From Aquarana catesbeiana (lineage: Eukaryota; Chordata; Amphibia; Anura; Ranidae), in assembly GCF_042186555.1 (NCBI RefSeq), contig NC_133328.1, forward strand, positions 333,630,039-333,694,038: 64,000 bases of DNA. Direction: 5' to 3'. Both the position numbers and the translations under genes were made by a program. How positions within the stretch are numbered: position 1 is the stretch's first letter; every line of letters starts with the position of its first letter. Under the pieces are notes generated by a model that did not search any database, was not told the origin of the DNA, and saw only the letters and a program-made list of their open reading frames with translations. Of this stretch, positions 34,891 to 46,378 are shown piece by piece.

Positions 34891-35830
34891 GGTACGCCAT
34901 TCAGCTGCAGAGCAGATTTATTTATCTTGACAGCAACAGCGTTTGCTCCCACGATACATAAAGCCATGACTCCAGCACTGTCGGAGGTGATTTCACCACC
35001 ACAGTTACATACTTCAGCATATATGCCGAAGCGTGGGGGCAGCAGTGGGTGGAGGAGCGATTTGCTCCTGCCTTTTGTGGGAGGATACCCCCATGCTTCG
35101 GCATATATATTTTAGGCACAGGTTGCGTTAAATGTTTTATTTTTTACTATGTTTTTTTTTTGTATTTGCTTTGCAGGTATGGTAAGTCTTACTGTTATAC
35201 TGTAATGTTACTTTGTTTTATTGTTAACCATCATTTGCTTAGCAGGTACGCCATTTAGTTGCAGCACGGATTTATTTATCTTGACAGCAACAGCGTTTGC
35301 TCCCACGATATATAAAGCCGTGACTCCAGCGCTGTCGGAGGTGATTTCACCACCACAGTTACATACTTCAGCATATATGCCGAAGCGTGGGGGCAGCAGT
35401 GGGTGGAGGAGAGATTTGCTCCTGCCTTTTGCGGGAGGATGCCCCCATGCTTCAGCATATATATATTTTAGGTAGGCACAGGTTGCGTTAAATGTTTTAT
35501 TTTTTACTATTTTTTTTTGTATTTGCTTAGCAGGTATGGTAAGTATTACTGTTATACTGTAATGTTACTTTGTTTTTTGGTTAACCATCATTTGCTTAGC
35601 AGGTACGCCATTTAGTTGCAGCACTGATTTATTTATCTTGACAGCAACAGCGTTTGCTCCCACAATATATAAAGCCGTGACTCCAGCGCTGTCGGAGGTG
35701 ATTTCACCACCACAGTTACATACTTCAGCATATATGCCGAAGCGTGGGGGCAGCAGTGGGTGGAGGAGCGATTTGCTCCTGCCTTTTGCGGGAGGATGCC
35801 CCCATGCTTCGGCATATATAAATGGTGCAT
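34891..35830. repeat. Tandem array, about 2.7 copies of a 355-bp unit
   Basis: Units begin GGTACGCCATT at 34891, 35245 and 35602 (spacings 354 and 357). Each contains a smaller inverted pair, GCATATATGCCGAAGC and GCTTCGGCATATAT, flanking GAGCGATTTGCTCCTGCC. Open frames repeat with the units and are not genes. Confidence 0.93.
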
Positions 35831-37159
35831 GTATGCCCATCATTAGAAGTGGGTGGATGAAGGGAGGTATTCTAATGGTGGGCATACCCACCGATCAATA
35901 TGTTTTTTTCATTCAGCCCACAGGCTACATGAAAAAAAAGTTTACAATATATGCCCAACAAGGACCAGCAACGTACTGGTATGTTGCTGGACTTTGAGTG
36001 GTTATACCAGAAAGATGCCTGCAGGTTTAGGTATCATCTTGGTATCATTCTTTTCAGCCAGCGGTTGGCTTTCATGTTAAAGCAATCCTAGCTGCTAATT
36101 AGCCTCTAGACTGCTTTTACAAGCAGTGGGAGGGAATGCCCCCCCACCGTCTTCCATGTTTTTCTCTGGCTCTCCTGTCCCAACAGGGAACCTGAAAATG
36201 CAGCTGGTGGTTTGGCCAGCTGACCATAGAGCTGATCAGAGACAAGAATGGCTCCAAACATCTCTATGGCCTAAGAAACCGGAAGCTACGAGCATTTCAC
36301 GACTTTCGCCGGATGTGAACAGCGCCATTGGGAAACTGGGAAAGCATTTTATCACACCGATCTTGGTGTGGTCAGATGCTTTGAGGGCAGAGGAGAGATC
36401 TAGGGTCTAATAGACCCCAATTTTTTAAAAAAAGAGTACCTGTCACTACCTATTGCTATCATAGGGGATATTTACATTCCCTGAGATAACAATAAAAATG
36501 ATTAAAAAACATAAAAATGAAAGGAACAGTTTAAAAATAAGATTAAAAAAAAAAAAAAATAAAGAAAAAAAAAAAAAAGCACACCTGTCCCCCCCTGCTC
36601 TCACGCAAAGGCGAACGCAAGCGTCGGTCTGGCGTCAAATGTAAACAGCAATTGCACCATGTATGTGAGGTATCACCGTGAAGGTCAGATCGAGGGCAGT
36701 AATTTTAGCAGTATACCTCCTCTGTAAATCTAAAGTGGTAACCTGTAAAGGCTTTTAAAAATGTATTTAGTTTGTCGCCACTGCACGTTTGTGCGCAATT
36801 TTAAAGCATGTCATGTTTGGTATCCATGTACTCGGCCTAAGATCATCTTTTTTATTTCATCAAACATTTGGGCAATACAGTGTGTTTTAGTGCATTAAAA
36901 TTTTAAAAAGTGTGTTTTTTCCCCAAAAAATGCGTTTGAAAAATCGCTGCGCAATTACTGTGTGAAAAAAAAAATGAAACACCCACCATTTTAATCTGTA
37001 GGGCATTTGCTTTAAAAAAATATATAATGTTTGGGGGTTCAAAGTGATTTTCTTGCAAAAAAAAATAATTTTTTCATGTAAACAAAAAGTGTCAGAAAGG
37101 GCTTTGTCTTCAAGTGGTTAGAAGAGTGGGTGATGTGTGACATAAGCTTCAAAATGTTG

Positions 37160-38530
37160 TGCATAAAATGCCAGGACAGTTCAAACCCCCCCAAATGACC
37201 CCATTTTGGAAAGTAGACACCCCAAGCTATTTGCTGAGAGGCATGTCGAGTCCATGGAATATTTTATATTGTGATACAAGTTGCGGGAAAAAGACACATT
37301 TTTTTTTATGCACAAAGTTGTCACTAAATGATATATTGCTCAAACATGCCATGGGAATATGTGAAATTACACCCCAAAATAAATTCTGTTGCTTCTCCTG
37401 AGTACAGGGATACCACATGTGTGAGACTTTTTGGGAGCCTAGCCGCGTGATTTCACTCTTCACTGCCTATCACAGTTTTGGAGGCCATGGAATGCCCAGA
37501 TGGCACAACCCCCCCCCAAATGACCCCATTTTGGAAAATAGACACCACAAGCTATTTGCTGAGAGGTACAGTGAGTATTTTGCAGATCTCACATATTGTC
37601 ACAAACTTTTGAAAATTGAAAAAAGAAAAAAAAAAATACATTTTTCTTCATTTTCAAAAACAAATGAGAGCTGCAAAATACTCACCATGCCTCTCAGCAA
37701 ATAGCTTGGGGTGTCTACTTTCCAAAATGTGGTCATTTGGGGGGGGGGGGGGGTTGTGATATCTTGGCATTTTATGGCCTTCAAAACTGTGATAGGTAGT
37801 GAGGAGTGAAATAAAAAAGTTACCCTCTTAGAAATCCTGAAGGCGGTGATTGGTTTTCGGGGCCCCGTAAGTGGCTAGGCTCCCAAAAAGTCCTAAACAT
37901 GTGGTATCCCCGTACTCAGGAGAAGCAGCAGAATGTATTTTGGGGTGTAATTCCACATATGCCCATGGCATGTTTGAGCAATATATCATTTAGTGACAAC
38001 ATTGTGCAAAAAAAAAAAAAGTGTTACTTTCCAGCAACTTGTGTCAAAATATAAAATATTCCATGGACTCAACATGCCTCTCAGCAAATAGCTTGGGGTG
38101 TCTACTTTCCAAAATGGGGTCATTTGGGGGGGTTTGTGCCATCTTGGCATTTTATGGCTTTCAAAACTGTGATAGGTAGTGAGGAGTGAAATCAAAAATT
38201 TACGCCCTTAGAAATCATGAAGGCGGTGCTTGGTTTTCGGGGCCCCATACGCGGCTAGGCTCCCAAAAAGTCCCACACATGTGGTATCCCCATACTCAGT
38301 AGAAGCAGCTAAATGTATTTTGGGGTGCAATTCCACATATGCCCATGGCCTGTGTGAGCAATATATCATTTAGTGACAACTTTTTGTAAATATATATATA
38401 TATATATTTTTTTGTCATTATTCAATCACTCGGGACAAAAAAAATAAATATTCAATGGGTTCAACATGCCTCTCAGCAATTTCCTTGGGGTGTTTACTTT
38501 CCAAAATGGGGTAATTTGGGGGGGGTTTGT
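37160..38530. repeat. Imperfect palindrome plus tandem copy
   Basis: The block AAGTAGACACCCCAAGCTAT occurs near 37213 (and diverged near 37538) on plus and reversed near 37705, 38090 and 38480. Arms of roughly 460-530 bp meet near 37630; the right-arm unit is then repeated once in the same direction. An (AT)n tract lies near 38393. Confidence 0.8.
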
Positions 38531-39003
38531 ACTGCCCTGCCATTTTAGCACCTCAAGAAATGACATAGGCAGTCATAAACTAAAAGCTGTGTAAATTCTA
38601 GAAAATGTACCCTATTTTGTAGACGCTATAACTTTTGCGCAAACCAATAAATATACACTTATTGACATTTTTTTTACCAAAGACATGTGGCTGAATACAT
38701 TTTGGCCTAAATGTATGACTAAAATTGAGTTTATTGGATTTTTTTTATAACAAACAGTAGAAAATATCATTTTTTTTTCAAAATTTTCGGTCTTTTTCCG
38801 TTTATAGCGCAAAAAATAAAAACGGCAGAGGTGATCAAATACCATCAAAAGAAAGCTCTATTTGTGGGAAGAAAAGGACACAAATTTCGTTTGGATACAG
38901 CATTGCATGACTGCGCAATTAGCAGTTAAAGTGACGCAGTGCCAAATTGGAAAAAGTCCTCTGGTCCTTAGGCAGCATAATGGTCCGGGGCTGAAGTGGT
39001 TAA

Positions 39004-39430
39004 AGCAGTAGTAAATCCTGAAAAAAAAAGTCTGGGCCCTGTGCAAGCTATTAGCATAATGTGCTAGTATGAATTGCATACTAGTACATTATGAAAGACC
39101 TGTAAAACAAAGCCATCCAGTGGTGCACTGTTATCACTGACAGGGCTTCCGTCTTCACCCAGTCTTCCTTTCAGGTTAGCCGAGTCATGATGACATCACT
39201 CTGAAGCCACAATCACAGTACAATGCTCTGAAAGCATGGCATACTCAGTATCCTGTCCCTTTAGAGTGCAGTGTGCATCTTCTTGTGACGTCACTGGCTG
39301 AAAAATATGTGAACATGTTCTAAACAGTGCACATTTAGGAGATATTCATTTTACCTACAGGTAAGATTTATTATAAGCTTACCTGTACCTCTGTTGCAGA
39401 AAAGAAAATGGCTTTTTCTGTCTTCTAGGA
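39004..39430. repeat. Interspersed repeat ending in a hairpin (first copy)
   Basis: Ends in TACCTACAGGTAAG-N-CTTACCTGTA, a foldback. The same terminal hairpin closes the repeat at 52430-52775, and both contain GTGACGTCACT. No ORF; class unknown. Confidence 0.6.
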
Positions 39431-40018
39431 CAGACCTTATCTCAGCCCCCAGCCTCTTGTAGAAACTCCTCCTTTACCCATCCTGAAATGTATGTATTTG
39501 GGATGGAAAAACCATGACAAGAAAGTAGTTCAGCAGCTGACTATAACAAACACCCTGCACCTCTCCTTCCCCTCCAGGAGATTGCTCCTACCCATCTCTA
39601 CAGTTTCATGCTACTCCAATGCAGACATTGTCAGTGAGCTTCTCCCTCTCTACACAGCCATGACTAGATTTGTATCTTCTTCTTGCATAGATTATTCATT
39701 TGGCACAGTGTGCAGGAGCTGAGCGATAAAACATGAGGAGTAGAGCTCTAGTATTGAAAACAAGAGGAGTGTGTCTTTGGAAGTCTGTAAAGCACACTAT
39801 ACACTATACAATCCAATTGTACGATCTCCTTTAGATCTTCCTTCCTGATTGGATACAGTATGATAAAATCTAAAGGAAATTGTACATTTTACAATCAGAT
39901 TAATGGCACCCCAAACACACACTCAAACACACATTTTGCCACATGAAAAAACCTAGTGACAAACGCAGCAAAATGTGCAGTAAAAAACATGCAAACTAAA
40001 ATGTGTCAAAATGCCCAG
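39431..40018. other. Non-coding stretch
   Basis: No gene seen. An AAATGTGYAGTAAAAAACAT-like direct repeat near 39980 is the only pattern. Confidence 0.45.
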
Positions 40019-41200
40019 TAAGGATGAGCCAAACACCCCCCTGTTCAGTTCGCACCAGAACATGCGAACAGACAAAAAATTTGTGTGAATATGCTTACAC
40101 CGTTAAAGTTTATGGGACACGAACATGAAAAATCAAAAGCGTTAATTTCAAAGAGTTATATGCAAGTAATTGCCATAAAAAGTGTATGGGGTCCTGCCCC
40201 AGGGGACATGTATCAATGAAAAAAATTGTTTTTGAAAACGCCTGTTTTTTTAGGAGCAGTGATTTTATTAATGCTTGAAATGAAACAATAAAAATTAAAT
40301 ATTACTTTAAATATCGTGCCTAGGGGGTTCCATTAGTCTGCCTGTAAAATATCTTCACATCTTTCCCATGTTTATAACAGTCCCGCAGGAAAATTACATT
40401 TCTAAAGGAAAAAATGTCATTTAAAATTGCTTGCAGCTGTAATGTATTGCCGGATTCCAGCAATATACATAAAAAATCTTTGAAAAAAATGGCGTGGTCT
40501 CTCCCCCAGTCCCTTCCCATCTGGTATGGATATTAGAGGGAACTCAATGCCAAAATGTAAAAAAAAATGGCATGGGGTCCCCCCAAAATCCATACCAGGC
40601 CCTTCAGGTCTGAAATGGATATTAAAGGGAACCAAAATGTATAAAAAAAATCCATACCACACACTTATCCAAGCATGCAACCTGGCAGGCTGCAGGAAAA
40701 GGGGGGGTTGAGAGAGCGCCCCCTCTTAACCGTGCCAGCCCACATGCCCTCAACATGGGGAGGGTGCTTTGGGGTCCCCCAAAGCACCTTGTCTGCATGT
40801 TGATGAGGACAAGGGCCTCATCCCCACAACCCTTGCCTGATGATTGTGGGGGTCAGTGGGCAGAGGGCTTATCAGAATCTGGAAGTCCCCTTTAACAAGG
40901 GGGGCCGCAGATCCTGGCCCCCATGTGAATGGGTAGGGGTACATTACCATACCTTTGGTGATATATTTGGTGATACCCATTCACCAAAAAAGTGTCAAAA
41001 AAGTAAAAACGACAATTCCGTGATGTCCATCCAGCTTCAATAACAGCGCCCGGACCCAAAAAAAAAAAAAAAAAGAAGCTCCCCCTCGATGGGAGGCATC
41101 CAGCCAACTGCTTTCTTTTTGCGGTGACAGCTGTTATATAGGCAAGGGCAGGGCCACCCTGTGACATAAATGGGAGGCTCTGCCCCCCTCTGATGTCACA
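40019..41200. mobile_element. Palindromic hAT family, copy 3 (single arm)
   Basis: Begins TAAGGATGAGCCAAACACCC and follows the same order of blocks as the left arm at 15732-17150 (AGGAGCAGTGATTTTA, CTTCAGGTCTG, CAACATGGGGAGGGTGCTTT). It stops near 41200 without the second arm or a right terminus. No TSD found. Confidence 0.82.
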
Positions 41201-41640
41201 TGACTTCTCCTCCCTCAGTTGCTACATCCCCTCTCCCCCATAATTCCTTGCTGCAATAGACCATTCTTGTGCTACATTGAGAGGGGGGAAAGGTTTACTA
41301 AAGTGTCTGGAGGCCCTTTTCTTTTCTATATTCACCAGTGAAGAGGTCATGGAGCCAGACAGAGCATGATGAAGCAAAGGCTGAAACCTCACCAGCACTC
41401 AACAACACTCACTCCACCTTCACCAGTACAATCACCCCCAAGCCAGGTTTCCCTTCCCCAGAGTGTAAAAAAGCTTCCAATTTTCTAATAAGCTGATAAT
41501 CCTACTAATCTCACACCAGGTTGTGGAAATATCCTCCTTTCTCCAGTTCATGTTCTGTGCCTGTCACAGTGGAAGATACCCAGATGCCCTGTCCTCCACT
41601 GTCACTTGGAGTCAAAATAACACTATCGCTGGACTATGCT
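41201..41640. other. Non-coding stretch
   Basis: No gene or recognised repeat. Confidence 0.5.
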
Positions 41641-42527
41641 TTAACCTTTTCACCACCGATGTACGGGCCTAATGGCAGGGGGGCTTTATTACACACAATC
41701 CAGTGGTTGCAGACACAGAGATTGTGTGAGAAACTGACAGCTCCACTGCCGCCCCTTTGCTCTCACACACCCCTGATACCGGCGCTTACCCCCGCCACCA
41801 TGCCCCACCATGCTTACCAGGCTCCGGGATCTCCATGGTGGGTGCCACTCTCTTCCCCTTCTTCTTTTGACCCGGAAAGCGACGTCTCTGATGTCACTTC
41901 CGGGTCAAGCTCTCAGTGTCCTTGGCTCGCTTTGCCGAGAAATAATGTTTTTCAATGCGATATGCAAAAATTTTGAGGCCCCCCCCCCACCCCCACATAT
42001 ACACACACACGAACGTAAACGCATGTGTTGGGGCACCTACGTGTGAAAACTTTGATTGCGATACACATGTTACATATAACCGTGTATGCCAGAGTGAAAG
42101 CAATAATTTTAACACAAGACCTCCTCTGTAAAACTAAACTGATACCTATAGGGGCTTTTGAAGCATCACCTATAGAAAATATAGGGTACTGAAGTTTGTC
42201 TCAATTTCACGGGTGCACATAAATTTAAGGTTTGGCATGTTGAGTATCTATTTACTTGGTGCAACCTTGTCTTTTATATTTTACCAAAAATGTGGGTAAT
42301 TTATTGTGTTTGTTTGCAATAAAATTCACGTTAGTGTGATTTTTACTGAAATTTGCAGTAATATCGTGTGACACAAAAAATGGCAACTACCACTATTTTA
42401 TTCTCTAGGGTGTCTGCTTTCAGAAAATATATAATTTTTGTGGCTTTTGTGTAATCTTCAGGCCTAAAATGATTTTTCTTAATGTGTGTAAAAAATGCAA
42501 AAACGTCTCTGGCAGTGAAAGGGTTAA
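41641..42527. mobile_element. TTAA-flanked MITE, 879 bp
   Basis: TTAA at 41641-41644 and 42524-42527; ends CCTTTTCACCACCG and reversed CCCTTTCACTGCCAG. A (CA)n-like tract lies near 42000. No ORF. It abuts the Harbinger element. Confidence 0.8.
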
Positions 42528-42740
42528 AGAGGACAGACTATCGTGGGAATTATGGGCCGTACAGAAGCCCAAATGTCAGAAAGGCAAAGATCATGGCTAA
42601 AGTTGTCAGAAGTCTGCACAGGACTTTTGGGGTATGACGATCCAAGAATCAATTGAGGAAACGCTGGTCACACCTGAAATTGAGGGAGCAAGATCAGTAT
42701 AGAAAGATCAGGAAAGTGCTGCAAAAAAGTATTTGTCATG
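42528..42740 (+). pseudogene. Harbinger Myb/SANT-like protein fragment
   Basis: Plus-strand residues PNVRKAKIMAKVVRSLHRTF then RKRWSHLKLREQDQYRKIRK resemble the DNA-binding Myb/SANT-like protein that accompanies the Harbinger transposase and carries it to the nucleus. A stop falls between the two pieces. The 879-bp TTAA element lies directly upstream and may have removed the gene's start. It is convergent with the transposase gene on the right, a usual Harbinger arrangement. Confidence 0.62.
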
Positions 42741-43700
42741 TGTTCCTATTATTGTTATTACTTTTGTCCTGGTCCATGTGCTTTTCTTTACTGCTGTACA
42801 GTTTAAAATGCCAAGTTTGAGGTTCATGGACGCAGGAATCGTTCGTGGGACATTAAACATTGTTCGTTCGACCACTAATATGTTGTTTTTGGGAGATGCA
42901 GGTTAACTGCATTTGTTCAAGCCTATTTTGATTAAAATATGTTTATTACATTGTTGCCTAGATGTGTTTGAAACTATAATGGAATGACAACTGTATTCAG
43001 TGTCAGGAGAGGACACCCAGCAGCTGTTTACGCATCTGGACGCAGGAGCGCTAGTGTGGGACACCATAACACTCCTGTTATGGTGCCCCATGCAGGTGCT
43101 CCAGTGGATACTATGGGTCTCGTCATGTGTGAAACTTGCACAAAACAGGTAAGTATTCCAGCTTTGAAAGGGAAAAAATCATGTATTCAGCTTGGAACTC
43201 TGCCAAAACAGACAACTGGAAGACACTTCCAAGCAATGTTTCATATTACTGTTTCTAGCCTAACATATCTGTCTGCTAAGTATACCTTTTTTGTATTCAC
43301 ATAGGCACACATGTGAATGTGCTTGGAGTAAAACGTTTTATACTCAACAATGTGTGGCTTCTTATTTCAGTGCTCAATATCAGTGTATTTTTTAAGTTGG
43401 TGTAGTTACAGTGATAATGTGCTGTAAATTGTGCCAAACTCAGGCTATTTTAGGGACCCCAAGCTATTAATTTAAGGAGCTGAAAAGGCTGAATATTTTT
43501 AACATTAATGCATTACATATATTAACAACAATAACATTGTGTGTGTGTAGCAGACCCACACAACATAATAGTTAGCTGAAGAAGAGATTGTCACCTCATG
43601 GAGCAAATAAGCTATGTTTGCACTATTGTAGAAACGGGCCAAAATTAAGGCCATTTAAGAATCTAGGAGACAGATAAGAAACGCAAACAGTAATTCAAAT
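42741..43700. other. Harbinger interior without recognised gene
   Basis: Between the Myb-like fragment and the SINE. Short plus-strand frames near 42984-43304 show no family signature. Confidence 0.4.
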
Positions 43701-43703
43701 GAA

Positions 43704-44040
43704 ATATTTTATTTATTTATTTATTTCAGGTACTTATATAGCACCATCAATTTAGGCAGCGCTTTACGTATACATTGTACATTCACATCAGTCCCTACCC
43801 TCCCTCAAGGAGCTTACACTCTTCATATATCTTCAGTATTCATATACTAGGGACAATTTAGACAGGATCCAATTAACCTACCAGCATGTCTTTGGAGTGT
43901 GGGAGGAAACCAGAGGAAATCCACGCAGGCACAGGGAGAACATGCAAACTCGAGGCAGGTAGTGTCATGGTTAGGATCCGAACCAGTGACCCTTCTTACT
44001 GCTAGGTGAAAGTGCTATCCACTACACCACTGTGCCGCCT
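43704..44040 (-). mobile_element. tRNA-derived SINE with an L2-type tail
   Basis: Minus strand: a tRNA-like head with A box TGGTGTAGTGG (44019-44029) and B box GGTTCGGATCC (43974-43984), the internal pol III promoter. A body follows (GTTTGCATGTTCTCCCTGTG, GTTTCCTCCCACACTCC) and then a 3' tail GTAAAGCGCTGCCTAAATTG through GCTATATAAG, ending in AAATAAATAAAT repeats. The tail nearly matches the 3' end of the L2 LINE at 46379-48440. Confidence 0.82.
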
Positions 44041-44156
44041 CGAAAGAAATAGGAGTTTTGTATCAAATCAAAAATTTATTCCAGATCAGCAACACCTTGC
44101 TGCAAAGCCACTGCCCCTTTACCCACAAAATAGTCCATATACTGTTGCTGGACATC

Positions 44157-46136
44157 TCAGGCAGTTTGGGAGGGCAACCCAGCACGGCCACTTTCCAGAG
44201 CCGTCATCACAGCAGGATCAGCTGGGCCTGACACAGAAAAGTCAACCTCACTTGGAAGTGAGGCAAGGTAGCTGCTTGCATTCCTACGCAAGTAATTGTG
44301 CAGGATGCAGAAGCTCAATACTACATGGTTTAGTTTGTATTCAGCCAGGTTAATTGCTGTTAGAAAAAGCCTGAACCGACTTGACAGCATTCCAAATGCA
44401 TTCTCTACAACCCTTCGGGCACGAGACAGCCTATAGTTGTATATCCTTCTGCTGTGGGGTGAGGTTCCTCATGGGAAAGGGCCTCAAAAAATGTTCCCCC
44501 AGTGCCATTCTGTATCCGACGGTAAAATTCAGTGCAATTACTCCTCTGTCCGAGTTGCAGCTATTCTTCCCAACATCCAGGTACAGGAACTCGTAATTTG
44601 CAGACACTACCGCTAGCATCATTATGCTGCTAAAGCCCTTATAATTATAATAGTAAGAGCCTGAGTTGGGTGGTGTGACAATGCGGACATGCTTCTCATC
44701 AATCCCCCTACCACAGTTGGAAAAATCCCATTGATGGTGGAATTGGGCTACAACAGCCTGCCTTTTCTGCGGGCTGGAAGGAAACTGTGGAGTCAAACAA
44801 GAAGAAAAAAAATACTACTTTTGCACATAACATTGCAAGCAGATTTGACACAAACATTCTTGGCCAACATAAGCATAACATTTCTTGAAATGAGTATTTA
44901 AAGACAAAAGTATAAGGTCAACATATCAGATTCCTTACCCCCTCTGGTGGCCCATTGTAAAAATTTTAGGGTGGGGGGATGGATAGATGTTTTGGACAGG
45001 TAACCCTCTCCACTTCCATGAGAGCTGAATGCATAAATAATGTGTGTTACTTTGGCCAGCCCCTCCTTACTTACACTATTGGCAGCCCACTGGACAGGTA
45101 AGAAGTGTCATAATACAAAAATATGGATACACACTATCCAAATTGAAGCACATTTTTACATTCTTTTATTACCTATCAAGATAATAGGAGACCAAAACTT
45201 TCAACAGTACCAACAGTACCATTTGAAAGTATTGAGGCAGGCCCTTGCACTACATGCTTTGGTGAATTAATCCATAAATATGACCACAAAATAGGTATAG
45301 TGTGTATAGGTTTGGCAAAGTCAGCAAAGTATTGGTATCGGTTGACTTAGTGGTTGGGGGGAGGGAGGGTTCCAAATGAGTTTGGGCCCCAAAAAATAGC
45401 CTCTTGCACTCTGCCTGAATTTATGGACAATAAAAACATTTATACACATTTTAGGGGGTGTTTAGAGTAAGCACTAAAATGGAGCTTACAAAATACATTG
45501 TAAAATTACTAGGCTAGGTGTGTATGGGCCCAGGATAGCATGCTGGGGAGGTTAGTGAAGGCAAATATGCATGAAGGACAAAAAGGGAGCATTATAAGGT
45601 TACAGCATGCATGAGGACATAGAGGACATTCAAAGCATATTACAATAATGGTAATTATGGAATGAAGAAATTAATACAATACATTAGCAAACATTAAATA
45701 CATAGAATGTGATGTTAAAGGCTAAAATTTACTAAATATAGTCCTTCTGCAGGACTTGAATGATGGCAGAACAGGTCTCTAGAATAATGATTCCCAGAGC
45801 CTGAGGGGAGATCCCAGTTGTGAACTTGAGGTTCTGGAGACTTATTCCCATCGCAGAGTACCACAAGGTGGCGACGAGCCTTTGCTCGGGAGTGATGGCT
45901 TGCCGAATGCATGTGTCCTGCTTAGAAATATAGGAGGACAGCAAAGCCAATAGACAATGAAAGCAGGGGTCCATCATCCGGAAATAATTCCTGAAATCAT
46001 CAGGATTATTCTCCTGGAGCTCCCGCAGCAAAGGTATATGAGAGAATTGGTCACAAGTAAGCAACCAATTCTTGGGTCAAAACAAAAACATGCCCAACAA
46101 TAGTAGCATGATCTCTCTGATGAGAACGCCACATGG
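44157..46136 (-). pseudogene. PIF/Harbinger DDE transposase (HARBI1-like), two exon-like parts
   Basis: N-terminal part at 45732-46136: LLRELQENNPDDFRNYFRM and AITPEQRLVATLWY, then LKFTTGISPQALG, the HARBI1-type helix-turn-helix region. An intron-like gap of about 0.93 kb follows, whose acceptor CAG abuts the next part at 44786/44787. The catalytic part has GRGIDEKHVRIVTPPNSGSY (first Asp), LYLDVGKNSCNSDRG (second Asp) and, after a frameshift, ARRVVENAFGM (Glu), then LSSRFRLFLTAINL and VVLSFCILHNYLRR. All three acidic residues are visible, but frameshifts and a degraded donor make the gene dead. It normally cuts and pastes at TWA sites. Confidence 0.85.
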
Positions 46137-46149
46137 CTAGTATACGAAC

Positions 46150-46378
46150 GGCCGTTCAGAACGAACTGAAAGAATGCACTGAAAATCAGAAAGGACCCGA
46201 CAAGCATGACCTGAAAATCAGAAACAACCTGCAAGCACGCACTGAAAATCAGAAGCAAACCAAAAAGAATGCACTGAAAAAACAGAAACGAACTGACAAG
46301 CAAGCACTGAAAAACAGAAACGAACCGACAAGCACAACCTGAAAAACAGAAATGAACTGACAAGCACGAGGCTGAAAA
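46150..46378. repeat. Subterminal minisatellite, unit about 32 bp
   Basis: About seven diverged units of CACTGAAAAACAGAAACGAA followed by CTGACAAG. It lies at the 5' side of the transposase and directly abuts the L2 insertion. Confidence 0.85.

Larger units (their letters stand above)
34666..39003. mobile_element. Large (4.3 kb) TTAA-bounded composite element
   Basis: TTAA at 34666-34669 followed by CCACTTGACGACCGCC, and reversed right end CCACTTCAGCCCCGG before TTAA at 39000-39003. No transposase was found. It contains a tandem array (34891-35830), a central segment (35831-37150), an imperfect palindrome with an extra repeat copy (37160-38530), and a right end resembling the 25.4-kb MITE. 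Ends and TTAA targets suggest a piggyBac-like mobiliser. Whether all internal blocks moved as one unit or accumulated by nesting is unclear. Confidence 0.65.

Noticed and set aside
34750..35997. Repeated 65-121 codon frames (IPPCFGIYI, MPKHGGILPQ and similar)
   Set aside because: They recur with the 355-bp tandem unit and occur on both strands; a consequence of the array.
43974..44029. Possible tRNA gene (A and B boxes)
   Set aside because: The head does not form a full cloverleaf by eye and continues into a SINE body and LINE-type tail, so it is a tRNA-derived SINE.
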